Position numbers and translations under genes: made by a program. From Branchiostoma floridae (Eukaryota; Chordata; Leptocardii; Amphioxiformes; Branchiostomatidae): a stretch of 64,000 nt of DNA. Within the stretch, counting starts at the first letter, position 1. Each line of letters starts with the position of its first letter. Below are positions 48,904 through 60,088 of the stretch, piece after piece. The notes under the pieces are model-generated. The model saw only the letters and a list, made by a program, of their open reading frames with translations, was not told where the DNA came from and ran no database searches. The DNA lies in NCBI RefSeq assembly GCF_000003815.2, contig NC_049992.1, forward strand, positions 5,823,146-5,887,145. The letters are read 5' to 3'.

Positions 48904-50540
48904 ATTCCAGTTGTGGCGGCCATGTTGGATTTCCGGGGTCATCCGAGGTCATGGCACCAGAACGAGACTGCAGGTGGTACCAGCTGGGCATTCTACTATA
49001 TAGGCTGTATTGCAGACATAAGTATGCCATCTTCGGGAGTGCATTTCACCCCTCTAAGGTTAAAAACTGCACAATATATGCCTGTTTTCTATAGAAAATA
49101 TTTTTTGGGACATTTGAATTTGATTTTGGTCATATTTTTTAAATGAATTTTTCACATTTTTTAATGGGTGACCTGAGAACAATTAGTGTCAGTGTTTATA
49201 TCATCCATGAGTGCTTTGTATTGGTAGCTGTAGTATATGTATATAGTAGGTTTACTATTGGGATTAAACCCTACAAATGCATAAAATATGGGGATGACAT
49301 CTTTGCGAATAGAAATTTAGAAGACATTTGGCAGTTGTTCTGATAATTTATTGATGCCAAGATCCGTTCTGCAAACTATGCTCTATGGGAATATCATGCC
49401 GGGTGTGCTCCTTTACTTTCTTCCCAATTCATGTTTTTTATTGTTTTATTCTAGTTTAAACAACATAACCCTACACAACAAACCCCGCATTTTGGGTCCA
49501 TAAAATTGTGGGATGAAATGTAGCAGATTTTTTTCTGTTAGGGATTTTTCAATGCCAATGTGGAGAAAAACGTAAATTTTATCGTCAGTGGAAGAGGAAT
49601 TGTTGCCTGAGTGTAGACATAGTAGACTAGACATAGCATATCACTTTGTCCCTTGTAACATTTTACATTTGTAGGGTTTATCCCACTTGAAGAGCTACAG
49701 GGGTAAATTGGTGATAGAACTTAGTAATACATAGTTTTATGAACAGATCTTCGCAGCATCTGTGAATATTCTGTCACATTTCCACCCACACTGATCTGAA
49801 ACTGGCATGAAGCCCACTTTTAGAGTAAAGTGAGTGGCGACTCTAACCTGAGTATCGTAGTTGGTTACCGAGGCTGTCATACTCACCCCTCTGGTTTGTG
49901 AGGGATGGGTATGGGAGCCCCAATAATCTACCTAGGATGACACTCAGGCTACAATCCCTCCTCCACTGGCACTTATAATCAAAGTTATGTTTTTTTTTCC
50001 ACCTTGGCATTGAAGAATTGCCAAAAACAACAGTAAACAATCTGCTACATTTCATCCCACAATGTTATGCAACATGTGGACATTTTTGTTACGGGGTATG
50101 TTGTTTAAACTAAAATAAAACAATAAAAACACTGTCAGAACAGCAAAATGTCTTCTAAATTTCTACTCAAAGGTCTGTCATTCCGATATTTCCATGTTTT
50201 TGTAGGGTTTAATCACAGTTACCGATATACAGGGCACATGGAGGATATAAACACTGACATTAGTTGTTCTCAGGTCACCCGTCAAAAAATGTGAAATATT
50301 AATAAAAAATATCACCAAAATCAAGTTCAAATGTCCAAAACAATATTTTCTATAGATAACAGGCATATATTGCGCAGTTGTTAACCTTAGAGGGGTGAAA
50401 TCCACTCCCGAAGATGGCATACTTATGTCTGCAATACAGCCTATATAGTAGAACGCCCAGCTGGCACCACCTCCAGTCTCGTTCTGGTGCCATGACCCCG
50501 GATGACCCCAGAAATCCAACATGGTCGCCACAACTGGAAT
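48904..50540. mobile_element. Long fold-back element, ATTCCAGTTGTGGCG ends
   Basis: The left arm starts ATTCCAGTTGTGGCGGCCAT and the right arm ends with its inverse at 50540. Inversion continues with few mismatches for about 390 bp (to about 49290 on the left and 50150 on the right) and resumes farther in (49435-49530 against 50035-50130). The centre is unrelated. The arms encode matching but non-functional frames. No clear target duplication was seen. Size 1,637 bp. Confidence 0.8.
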
Positions 50541-50711
50541 GTAACTCTATTAAATGAATGAATAAGGACCTTGATTGTACATTTTTCCCAACCGAGCAAA
50601 GTACAGGTCACTAGAAGACAACCATATATATAAGAGTATCACAGATCTAGTATAACACAGAAGTTCTTTTAAGACCCCCTACGTCACACGCTCAGGCAAA
50701 AAGGATTCATT

Positions 50712-51527
50712 ACTTTTTAGATGATTTGATCGATGATTTGGACCAACTGGCAGAAGCCCTCACGGTCTACGATGAGGAGGCCAAGAAGCTTGGTCTCAGC
50801 ATCAATTGGAGCAAGACAGAGCTCATGCACATCGGAGACGGCCCGGACCCTGAGCCCCTCATCTTCAATCAGTGCATCGTGAACTTCGTCTCTTCATTCA
50901 AGTACCTTGGCTCAATAATCTCCAAGACAGGTGACCTGAAACCCGAGGTCAACCAACGACGCGCCCAGGCCTCAGCTGTCCTACAGTCCCTATGGAAACC
51001 ACTCTGGCGACATCGTCATATCTCCCTGCAGACCAAACAACGAGTCTACAACTCCTCGGTTATTTCAGTTCTCCTGTACGGCTCGGAAACCTGGGCACTG
51101 AACAACACTCTGGCAGCCCGGCTCGACGGATTCGACTCTAGAGCTCTGAGGAGGATCACTGGCACCCGTTGGCACGAGCACGTGCGCAACAGTGAACTCA
51201 GGGAGCTGACCGGACAACCTCCCGCCTCCTCCCTTGCAGCCATGAGAAGGGTTCGATGGTACGGGCACGTCCTCCGGCTCCCCCCAGAGCACCCCACCAG
51301 AGCCCTGCTCGAGTTCAACCCAAAGCAGGCAGGATGGCGTCGCCCACGGGGGAAGCCCCGCACCCGCTGGATGGACGTGGTGTCCCGAGATCTGCGCACC
51401 ATTAACATCACCCCCCACCAGGCGCAGCTTGCAGCGACAAACAGAGGATGGTGGAGGTCCCTAGTGAATTCAGTCGGCTCTACGCACCACGTGCAAGAGG
51501 ACGAGTGAGTGAGTGAACTTTTTAGAT
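50712..51527 (+). mobile_element. Young 5'-truncated LINE with target-site duplication
   Basis: A perfect 11-bp duplication ACTTTTTAGAT flanks the insert (50712-50722 and 51517-51527). The body keeps an open frame of about 260 codons to the stop at 51508. It encodes the thumb and C-terminal part of a reverse transcriptase (INWSKTELMHIG, YLGSIISKTGD, VISVLLYGSETWAL, RVRWYGHVLRL, GKPRTRWMDVV). The catalytic box is cut off upstream. The element ends in tandem GAGT units. An intact frame and exact duplication point to a recent insertion. High GC compared with its surroundings. Confidence 0.9.
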
Positions 51528-53140
51528 AGAAACGTCGTGACATTAACCTGGAATCCAGTCTACCGTGGATTGGACGTAAGGCGTAGGCAGCCTATTTTAT
51601 TTCCCGTAACTCGTAGGGAAAACCATCTTATCTACGTAAATCGTAGCGAGGCGACCAAATTTAACGTATTTGCCTTTCTTGATACGTAGGGGATTCTTCT
51701 GAATTCAGCGTAAATCGTTGTCGGGACACCCCATGCAGACCCTCATATATGAAATAGACGTTTGACTCCAAAACCACATACAAATACATTGCGACTGAGC
51801 CCTGTAAGAGACATAGGAAACTTATTCAGAGTGATGCGCTATAAGCTGTTGTTGATACCCTGTGAGGTATTAATAACAACTTATCCGAAATATCCAATTG
51901 TAAGTAGGGAGTCTCAGTGTTGTTAATGATTGTACAGAGTCCCAATCTTGTATTCATGACTCGAAAACACATGTGTACAGCACAATTTAACCACATTGGA
52001 CCTGGGGATGTACAAGAATTTTTTTTTATTATTTACAATATCGATAGTTTGAAGTGTGTTCATAGTATTACTCTATATCTTTAACTCTATAATATTAATT
52101 TGGTTTGCTACTGTTTGTAGTGTAGAATTACCGTACATGCATTGAACGTACAGATGATGATTGTCTTAATCCTCTAACATAATTTCGTGCACTTGTAATT
52201 AGTCTGTCACAAAAGTTTCAATGTGTTGCGATCATATCTTAAAAGTAAACCATTGAAATAAATGTCTTATATCTTACAAATAGAGAAATATTGTGGTTGT
52301 CATTGTTGGAATTTGCAACATATCTCTTTTATATTCAACACAACTCTATTTTATTTAGCATTATGTAACTAAATAACGTTAACATTCAGCATTTTCGTGC
52401 GGAATATTTCATACTCAAGAACTTTGCACTTAAACTCTTCAGAAATTTTCGATTGTGTGGTATACTTTCACAACTATTACATGCATAGGATATCAAGATT
52501 TTGATTTGCTTGATTTGTTTTGCCATTGCTACAATGCATTCTACATTTACCGAAGTAGGCGATACCAAAATAACTGGCAAAATTAGAGCTTGGACCATAC
52601 GATATACGCCATTTTTTTTATCAACATGGCAAAGTTTTATCATTGATAGATTTCATGTAATAGTTACCAAGCTATGTAATATCGGAAGCACTCATCATTA
52701 CAAACAATAGACACCAGAACGTTTTCTAGAGCGTTGACCTTCAGTGCTTGTCACCCTACAACACGTTGACATCAGATCACATGTCGGTGACGATATACAA
52801 CATGGCTACAAGAATATAGAGATGTTTTTACTTGAGCCAGGTAGAAATTGTACATCTGTGTTCTTTCAACTATTTTTCCAGTGTGTACGTTTCACTTATA
52901 ATATGGCAAAATACAGAGTCTGGTAGATTTGGAAAATCTACACGACGAATATTTGGCATGATAAAATATGATAAGAACGTACCATTACAAGAAATATTTA
53001 AACCAAATAGACGGCAGAACAGTTATAATCAACGTTAGTCCTTGCTTTCAGCTACTCACTAAAATAACTTGATTATCCCAATCGTTGAAAACACATTCTA
53101 GCTTCCAAGGACATTTATGTAACGTAAAGCTACCCGACGA
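51528..53140. other. Upstream flank of KCNMB-like gene C; no gene seen
   Basis: AT-rich, no exon recognised. Confidence 0.4.
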
Positions 53141-53144
53141 CTTA

Positions 53145-53310
53145 TTGAGTCTGACCTTTGACCGTAACCAGGGCAACAGGTGTCGTCATCACTTGAGGAG
53201 GGGCGTGCATAAAGAAAGCAGCGTCCACAACCTGACGATTAGTCATACCTGTCTGAGGGACAGAACAGCAAACTCCGCACCTTTCCTTGCTTATCCTTGT
53301 GACCCAAGAA
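53145..53310 (+). promoter_or_regulatory. Promoter and noncoding first exon of KCNMB-like gene C: DR1 + X-box
   Basis: TGACCTTTGACC (53152-53163) abuts GTAACCAGGGCAAC (53164-53177). Both are identical to the pair upstream of gene A. Then come AAAGCAGCGTCC, TGACGATTAGTCATACCT and a splice donor (AGAA|GTAAGT at 53310/53311). The CRE of gene A is only half kept (TCGTCAT). The acceptor for the coding exon is at 54300. Confidence 0.6.
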
Positions 53311-54119
53311 GTAAGTAAGCTATATCACGCACGTTGTGAAGACATAGTTAGGCATGAAAACGAGTGTTACATCTCTCAATTGTTGTAGCATTTTAGAAAT
53401 AGCGTGCCAAGTACTAAGTAATTGTGCTTATGATTCGCCGAATTCTCTTGGGAATGTTCGACCTTAAGTTCAGTATGAATCAATTATAGTCATTTTGTTT
53501 GTGAAACCGGTTAAAGGCTCGGAGTAAAGTAAAGCTTCTTGGTTTCAGTGAAGGAAAACAGATTGAAGTGAAGGCTCTCTTTTTGTCTAATGTGACCTCA
53601 GAGTACGTCCGGAATGGGGGCAGGTGTATTTACCCTTGTCACTCATGCGTACCGAAACGTCACGGTGGCAAGGAATTTAGAACCAAATACGACATAAGAA
53701 CGCACCCCCCCCCCCCCTAGAATACGTGTAAGTCGATGCCACGTTGGCCGATGTTTTGATGAAGAAACAATTTTAGCTACATGCAACGTCGTTTTTTTTT
53801 TTTTTCTTACATAGATTTCGATCAAACAATACAGTACGGGAGACAAGGTCTACAAATTGTCCCACGTTCCATACAAAAATTACGGCATTTTAGCGCACTC
53901 ATGGATAGCTCGTATAGTATTTTGTGAAGCAACATCGACGGTCGGTTTACACAGGTATATCATAGCCTCCCTTGAAATTCTTACGGCAAAAATAATCCGG
54001 GACTTTCGTGACTGCTAGAGAGGTCCCCATGGCATGTTAACAGAACTAGAATGCTTGACTAATCCCCTTGAAGAACCGGTCTTTACAATAGTTTTTGTTG
54101 TCATGAGCTATAGAATTAG

Positions 54120-54273
54120 TTACCACTCAAATGCTAATAGACAAGACGACAACAAAACACAGAAAGTGTAAAAAGAAATTCGTTTCTTTTCTATGAAATT
54201 CGCTGGGGGATCTGTCAAATTTTAGGTCGCAGAGAGTCTGCGAGCTATCGATTTTCGCCAAATGTGAGGGGGG
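54120..54273. mobile_element. MITE end adjoining the coding exon of gene C
   Basis: Ends with ATCGATTTTCGCCAAATGTG and AGGGGGG. This matches the right end of the element at 10781-11562, and the interior matches, inverted, the element after gene B (35511-35746). It stops about 30 bases before the exon acceptor, so it lies in the 5' UTR intron. The other end is not clear. Confidence 0.5.
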
Positions 54274-54312
54274 TATAAGGACTTTTTTCTCTCTCAACAG
54301 CAACACTGCAAT

Positions 54313-56124
54313 ATGTCGGACGAACGACGGACAGCGATGGCTAAGCTGAACATGTACAGATGTTTGATAGTGTTTGCCATGGTCATGGCAGCATGTGCCG
54401 CGGTTGCCATCATCGTCTGTGGGGTTGTCATTGTCAAACCAGTCATTGAGACGAAATCTTTGGAGTTTGAGAAAACACGATGTACCACAACAAAGAGCTA
54501 CCTCACTGGTAAGTGCACTGGTGATGTACATGAGAAACAATCATAGTATCTGCCAAAAAGTAGTCACTCAAGCAACTGGATATGATTTTGGAAACGGTCA
54601 GACGTTTCAAGAAGACAACCATCCTTTGTCTTTCGTCAGTGACACTGACACAGAGAGATCTTTTTGGAGAGAGTTTTTTAATCCCAGCTATAAGTTGATA
54701 TGCAAATTAAAATAGATCTGGTTGGATGTTCCAAAATCATATCCAGTTGCTTGAGTAACTCAGCTTTTTCATCATATCTTCTATTTTTGCCTGATTTCAG
54801 ATTTTTTAAATCTTTTTAGGTGATGGTCAACAAGACGATAAAGTACAGAAATGGGCAAATAAGTTGTGTTATAGCCTAATGATTGTACTTGTAGTAGTGA
54901 CACTAAAAAGATATCCACGACTGTAGTTGTAAAATTGACACTACTATAGAAGCCATGAGTGTAATTGCCCACTTGATAAGCGATACCAGTCTTCCGCAGT
55001 ATCAATTTTACTACACGACGTGCACTTCAAGAATACAGACTGGATGCCCTGTTTGTTGTGATGCCATGTAATGTAATTTCAATTTTTGTTACAGCGTGTA
55101 TAGTTATTACTACATATTTAATGTTTGGGTTGTGATGCCATGTGTTGTAATTTCAATTTTTGTTACAGCGTTTATAGATATTACTACATACTTAATGTTT
55201 GGGGTCAGCATTCTTCGCATTGCAGCAGCGACACCTATCTGCTGTGAGAAGTAAAACATCTAGAATTGTCTTTAATAAAGTGACAGACGGTCACTGAAAA
55301 GTTGGTTGTGTGTAAACGCTTTATGTTGCGTACAAAAAAAATTGCTTTATAATGAATTAACAAGAACCTGATAAAGCAAAATATTGAAAAAAAAAACGTT
55401 TCTTGGTTTAGGAAGGTGGATGGATTGCAGCTGTGGCGACAAATGCTCATCCGCATACCCCTGTCTGCGCATCCTTGTGACACACGGCGGCAAGGACAAC
55501 GGCACATACAGCGCTGTCTTGTTTGACACCGAGCAAAGGCTGAACAGCAATGGGCATCTTGGCGAGGTAAAAGTTTAATGCAATAAGACGGTTTACTGTT
55601 TAAAATGCGCTTGAGCAGTATGGTTCCCTTATACACCCAAAACGAGTCACGTTTTGACAGACATCAATTATGCAAGTGGTGTTTACAAGTAAGATATCTT
55701 CAGTTTTTTATCTCACGTGCACAGTTTGAACATTGAAATGCCTTATTTGCTACATACTGTACAGATACGTAAGTATATCAATTGTTGCAATACCGAAATA
55801 GCAATATTAACAGTTCCTTTACCGTCATGTTTATGCCGATCATCTTAGATATCTGTACTTTCCTTAACGCAGTTAAAAGTTTGTGTGATGATACGTTTGT
55901 GTAGGACACTTAAAGTAGAATTCAAAATCGTAATACGATAGATGAAAGTAGAAAGCAAGATATTTTTTAACCTTGGCCATAATTGATATTTGCAGGATTC
56001 CCAGTGTGCGTTTGCCCCTTGCGACCGCAACAGGAATACAAACATGGCCTCAGTCAAGGCCTTTAACGACACCCACAGTGCTAACGAAGTCTACGACTGT
56101 CTGTACCACCCGGACGACACAGCG
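54313..56124 (+). CDS. KCNMB-like gene C, last exon not found
   Basis: Three coding exons: 54313-54508, 55412-55566 and 55996-56124 (160 residues plus one base carried over in each phase-1 join). Inner exon lengths (155, 129) and phases are as in genes A and B. TM1 is at about 15-42 (LIVFAMVMAACAAVAIIVCG). The loop has C-x-C-G-x-x-C and YPCLRILV, and exon 4 carries DSQCAFAPCDRN and DCLYHPDDTA. The final GTCAGT donor at 56125 requires a TM2-encoding exon. None with the expected FTW-D-MFHSM-W pattern was seen from 56125 to 60392 or from 61347 to 64000. It may lie in the 60393-61346 gap, beyond an opposite-strand lectin gene, or be lost. Without TM2 the product would not be a normal subunit. Confidence 0.8.
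54561..54765. repeat. Hairpin repeat in the first coding intron of gene C
   Basis: Arms of about 30 bases (CTCAAGCAACTGGATATGAT onward at 54567; its inverse at 54733-54757) with a 130-bp loop. Probably a small MITE. Confidence 0.65.
55057..55204 (+). repeat. 74-bp tandem duplication in the first coding intron of gene C
   Basis: Two units starting TGTGATGCCATGT at 55057 and 55131, about 90% alike by eye. Confidence 0.8.
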
Positions 56125-56399
56125 GTCAGTATTTTCTTGTTTATCAATTTGTTAGTTTGGCTGCCCAACTAGCCTGTGGCTATTACAAAGGGCTAGCCCT
56201 AACGGTTAACTAATTTACTAAGTGAGGTAGAATAAACAATACTGCAATGTTGCACAGGAAAACAGAGACCATCGCTGGTTATAGGGCCTTCACATTGAAA
56301 CCGAATCAGCAGGAATCAAGCCGAACCAGTCGGAATGAAGTATTTGCAAAATTCGTGCCACATTCGGGGCCATTCGGGTAGGAATTCCAAATGGGCCTT

Positions 56400-56885
56400 A
56401 AACCCCCTTCACACGAGAAGGAATGAGCCAGAATGCCGTCAGAATGAAAATTCTTGTCTATTCCTGTGAATTTGTAGTGTATTCTAGACATTCTCATTGC
56501 ATTCGAGATATTCTTTCGGCCACATTCGGGCAGGATTCGAAGTGGCTTGCCGTTTCGGTTCTCCATCGAATGAGATAAGAATGTTTCGAACAATGTTGGA
56601 ATGCCGTAGAATGCGGTCAGACCAGTTAGAATAGGCAGAATGCACTTAGAATCTGCTATGAATGCCATTCGATATTTCTCCACTTCGAATGCACCTCGAC
56701 AGTTTTTAACATGTCAAAAACTTTCGAGCCAGCCAAAAGAACGGGGACGAATATCTGGAATGCAGTACGAATGTTTAGAATACAGTACAAATTGCGAGGA
56801 ATTGCCGCGAATAGAAAAAGAAATTCATTCGGACGGCATTCCGGCTCATTCGTGCTCTCGTGTGAAGGTGGCTTTAACACGGCTT
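56400..56885. mobile_element. Fold-back element, CCTTCACACGAG ends
   Basis: The left end CCCCTTCACACGAGAAGGAA and the right end TCGTGTGAAGG are inverse, and matching continues inward through GAATGAGCC, GGCATTC-type blocks. It is rich in GAATG/CATTC units. A related stretch immediately upstream (56285-56400) has the same composition, so the full element may start near 56285. Confidence 0.6.
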
Positions 56886-57553
56886 TATTTCTAGTCACAT
56901 GCTCGATTTACATATCTATCAAACGTGCAAAATATCACGTTTACGTTCCCATCTGTTAAATTTATACTTGACTATATAACAAAACTGAAATCATAGTTGG
57001 TTAGCCTGGTACAAAGGTAAAATGACACAGTTTAAAGGTCTGGCCTTGGCTAAAATTTGAAGACTAGTACACCCGTTAAGTCTAGCTAGAACTAATGACC
57101 TTAATCTCTGTTCTCGCTGTAGGTCATTGATAGTGAACATGTACTGTTCTACACGTTTATATTCCTTTCTGACACGTCCTGTGAATATTATGCTTTGACT
57201 ATATAAGTAAACTGAAAATTCACGTGGATAGCTTGGTACAACGGTAGAATGAACACACTGTGAATGTTCGTATATCATTATAACACCCGGACTGTCCGAC
57301 AGTTTTGTCTAGCTAGGAATAAGTCATAGACAGAAAAAGTAGCTGAAAAAAGTTAATCCTCTTTACTCGCTGCAGATTGGTACATAGGCAAAATGATCAC
57401 CGTTTAAAAGTACGTAAAATATTCATAATAAGCTAAAAATTCAAGACTACCACATCATTTTAGTGTGGAACTAAATGGCATCCAACTGACCAACTTCTAT
57501 CTCCTTACTCGCTGACGTAGGTTATGGCCAGTGACTTGGCGGTTTTTTTTAGG
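56886..57553. other. Spacer between gene C and the lectin gene; no exon seen
   Basis: Searched specifically for the last exon of gene C and not found. Three loosely similar segments (about 56960-57130, 57180-57340 and 57350-57530) share GCTAGCT/GTAGGTxAT-type pieces and may be diverged tandem repeats. Confidence 0.4.
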
Positions 57554-60088
57554 CTAGGGAACAGAAGCACTGACTTCACACACGTAATATTGCCAAACAG
57601 AGCATGGCTGATCATTCCACTTGTAGCCATAAAGAGCGAACCACTCTGCACAGTCTTCTCCAGAGCCACGGCCATTGCTAGGTTCCCCTGGCCACCAGTT
57701 GTTCCATCCGGTGATTGCCGCCCCGTCCTCCCACACAAAGGTTCCCTCCTGGAGCTGGTCAGTCAGGCCAAACCAGGCGTCCGAGCCGCTGGGGTACCTG
57801 GTCAGCTGGTTGCGCAGGAAGTCGTTTGTTGCCTGGTCCTTCGGCATAGCCAGGTGCCCGCCGGCAGCCTGACAGGCGGACCTGGCACTGGCGTGGGTCT
57901 TCTTGTCGGTCGAGAAGCTGAAGCATCTGTCCCGGAACTTAACGTAGCCGCTGGGGCAGGCTCGATGCCATGGGCAGGCAGTGCCTGGTTGCCCATCGCG
58001 TCCATCCCTTCCCGGTGAACCGGCTGTGCCCGGCTGTCCGTCTCTTCCCGGTGGACCAGTTGCGCCTCGCTGGCCAACTCTTCCCGGTGAACCAACTGCA
58101 CCTGGCTGACCGGTACCGTCTCTCCCCGGTGAACCAGCTGCGCCCGGTACGCCGTCCCTCCCTGGAACACCAGGGGGTCCTTGGAGGCAGCCTGAGAACA
58201 CAAAATTGCATTACGTTGTCAAATATGTTTAGGACCGTCTGTCACCCGGCGGGGCTGAGTCGCAAGGGTCTGTCCAGAGCTGCCATTCGGCACCACTCAA
58301 GTGACCTCAATACGGCGATTTCCACTGGTGTGGTCATTGAACTGTAAGGTTATGAGCCACTCACAACGGAAAGAACCCCTACTCTTTTCGATAAGTGTGG
58401 TGGGATCTTTGACGTGCATTAAGTGTGGCTTTCCTCAAGCAGGGGATGTCAACTTAACGTCCTATCCGAGGGACAGCCATAGCCGAAGCTAGCACTCATT
58501 TTTAACCTGTTTGAAGTGAGGAAAGTTGTGTAAAGTGCCTTTCCCAATGCCAAGGGCACAATATCGGTGACATGGCAGGTTTTGAACCCGGGACCTCTTG
58601 GGCCTGAGCCCAAAGTGCCTGCCGATTACGCCACATGACCTCTATCCTTCACAGCTCTAGTATTTGGAGACCGGGGTTTGCTCTGCTTGGCATACAGAAA
58701 AAGGTACAACACCGTAAACAAACTCACTTCCAAAGGGCATGGTGACGCTATTAGCGGACCTCTTGGACCGGTGGTAGTTCTCTTTCCCAGTCAAGCTCTC
58801 CTTCCCAGGGCCATCTGCCTCGATGTCACCATGAAAGCCTGGCCCCTCCGGGCGCTGAAACCAGACGAGCAGGAAGTTGTTATCGTGTGAGGAAAGGGTG
58901 GACATACTGTAAATGCTGGGATTTAATTTCGCGGTAGCGGGAAAATGGACTTTTCGCGGTGGTTTTAATTTCGCGGTAGCACCATGCACTGTAGTCTCTT
59001 ACTGTTATGGAAAAATGTTCGCGGTGGTTTTAAATTCGCGGTGAAGCGCCCGCCGCGAAAACCGCGAACATTAATCCACCGCGAACATTTCTGCATTTAC
59101 AGTATGCGCTTTTGTTGTTACATGGGCTGCGCCGGCCAAAACAAACTGTTTTCGTGGAACTGTACGTGTGTTAAGAAGAATCTTAGAATGTCCTCAGTTC
59201 AACTTGAAGGGAAAATTGCAGACATCACCATTGAACCAAGTATTCACTATGACTATATCAAAGTTTTGGCTGTTTGGATTTTCAAACTTCGCTCTCAGGT
59301 TTCATGGTAAACTAACAAGGACTCTAGAATGTATTAGATAAGGCATGGTATCGTTGTTAGTCACTAAACTACGTAGCACCACGCGCGCTTAGAACTAGTA
59401 AAGACTCCGTTGCAGTCTTCGAACGGGGCTGGTTTTCATGGGGGGGGGGGGCGTTGATTCGCGATTTTCAACGTTGGCTAGGTTCTCTTGTGCCGGAAAA
59501 GGGATTTGCCGAGGAGAATGCAGTATGCCGTGAAAGGGAGTAGCCCTTCCACTGGATTCAAACCCCTCGCGGAAGGGGCCCCGTCAGCCCCTGACAGCAT
59601 TAAGGCTTGTATAATAGTGTCTAAATTGATGTGTCAAGTCATCAATGTTCCTCGAAAAACTTTTATCGGCGTTGTATTGCTACAAGTAAATATATAGACG
59701 GCATTTCCGTTGCTTCAGATGTTTCATGTGACACGCCCCGAAACTCAGCTCCTGATTGAAACTTATGGAAACTTTGATAAAAATCTTTCTTAAGACCTTT
59801 ACGCGTTTAGATATAATAACTGCAATAAATCATTGCAGCTGGTGTTAAGATCTGAGAAGACCATTCCTACGGGCTCACCTTGGGGTCCTGAAGCTCTGCA
59901 AAAACTCCGCCGTCCTGAACTGCTTCCTTGTGACGCAGTTTCGTCTCCAGGTCTGATCTCAAGTTTCTCATCTCAAGAACAACCACCACCTGTGTTACCA
60001 TGGTAACAATGCTCAGAACACAGGCAGTCATGGCAACAACTGTCATGAACCACCCATATTTGGGTGCAGAATGCTTAGAAGGTAGCAT
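57554..60088 (-). CDS. Membrane-anchored collagenous C-type lectin with furin-type site
   Basis: Three minus-strand exons: 59879-60088, 58728-58854 and 57554-58191 (phase 0, then phase 1), 324 residues. The order is type II. A short cytoplasmic N terminus (1-11) is followed by TM at about 12-38 ([20 protein letters not shown]). A charged stalk comes next, with R-S-K-R at 99-102, matching the furin rule RX(K/R)R. Then come about 22 Gly-X-Y triplets from 117, with one break (GRDGTGQPG), and a long-form C-type lectin domain of about 135 residues at the C terminus. The CTLD has the expected cysteines, an EPS motif (WWPGEPSNG), and WND before the last cysteine pair. EPS-E-WND suggests calcium-dependent binding of mannose-type sugars. 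Likely a trimeric recognition molecule, either cell-bound or released by cleavage. It resembles collectins and MARCO/COLEC12-type layouts without being a clear orthologue. Confidence 0.88.
58345..58640 (-). mobile_element. tRNA-derived SINE in the second intron of the lectin gene
   Basis: On the minus strand the head shows a box-A-like TGGCGTAATCGG and box-B GGGTTCAAAACC. The GGGAAAGGCACTTTACACAA body and the GTCCCTCGGATAGGAC block shared with copy 2 (6925-7250) follow. Well preserved. Confidence 0.8.
58903..59106. mobile_element. MITE with perfect CATACTGTAAATGC ends in the first intron of the lectin gene
   Basis: The 14-bp ends CATACTGTAAATGC and GCATTTACAGTATG are perfect inverse copies. 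The interior has repeated TTCGCGGTGG/TTTAATTTCGCGGT modules. 204 bp; no protein. Confidence 0.85.
59412..59545. mobile_element. Second copy of the G-run MITE
   Basis: GCAGTCTTCGAACGGGGCTGG, a G run, then TTCGCGATTTTCAACGTTGG as at 33474-33600. The right end is not complete. Confidence 0.6.

Noticed and set aside
57554-58203. Open frames on the plus strand opposite the lectin exon
   Set aside because: They mirror the Gly-X-Y codon pattern of the true minus-strand exon and contain no domain.
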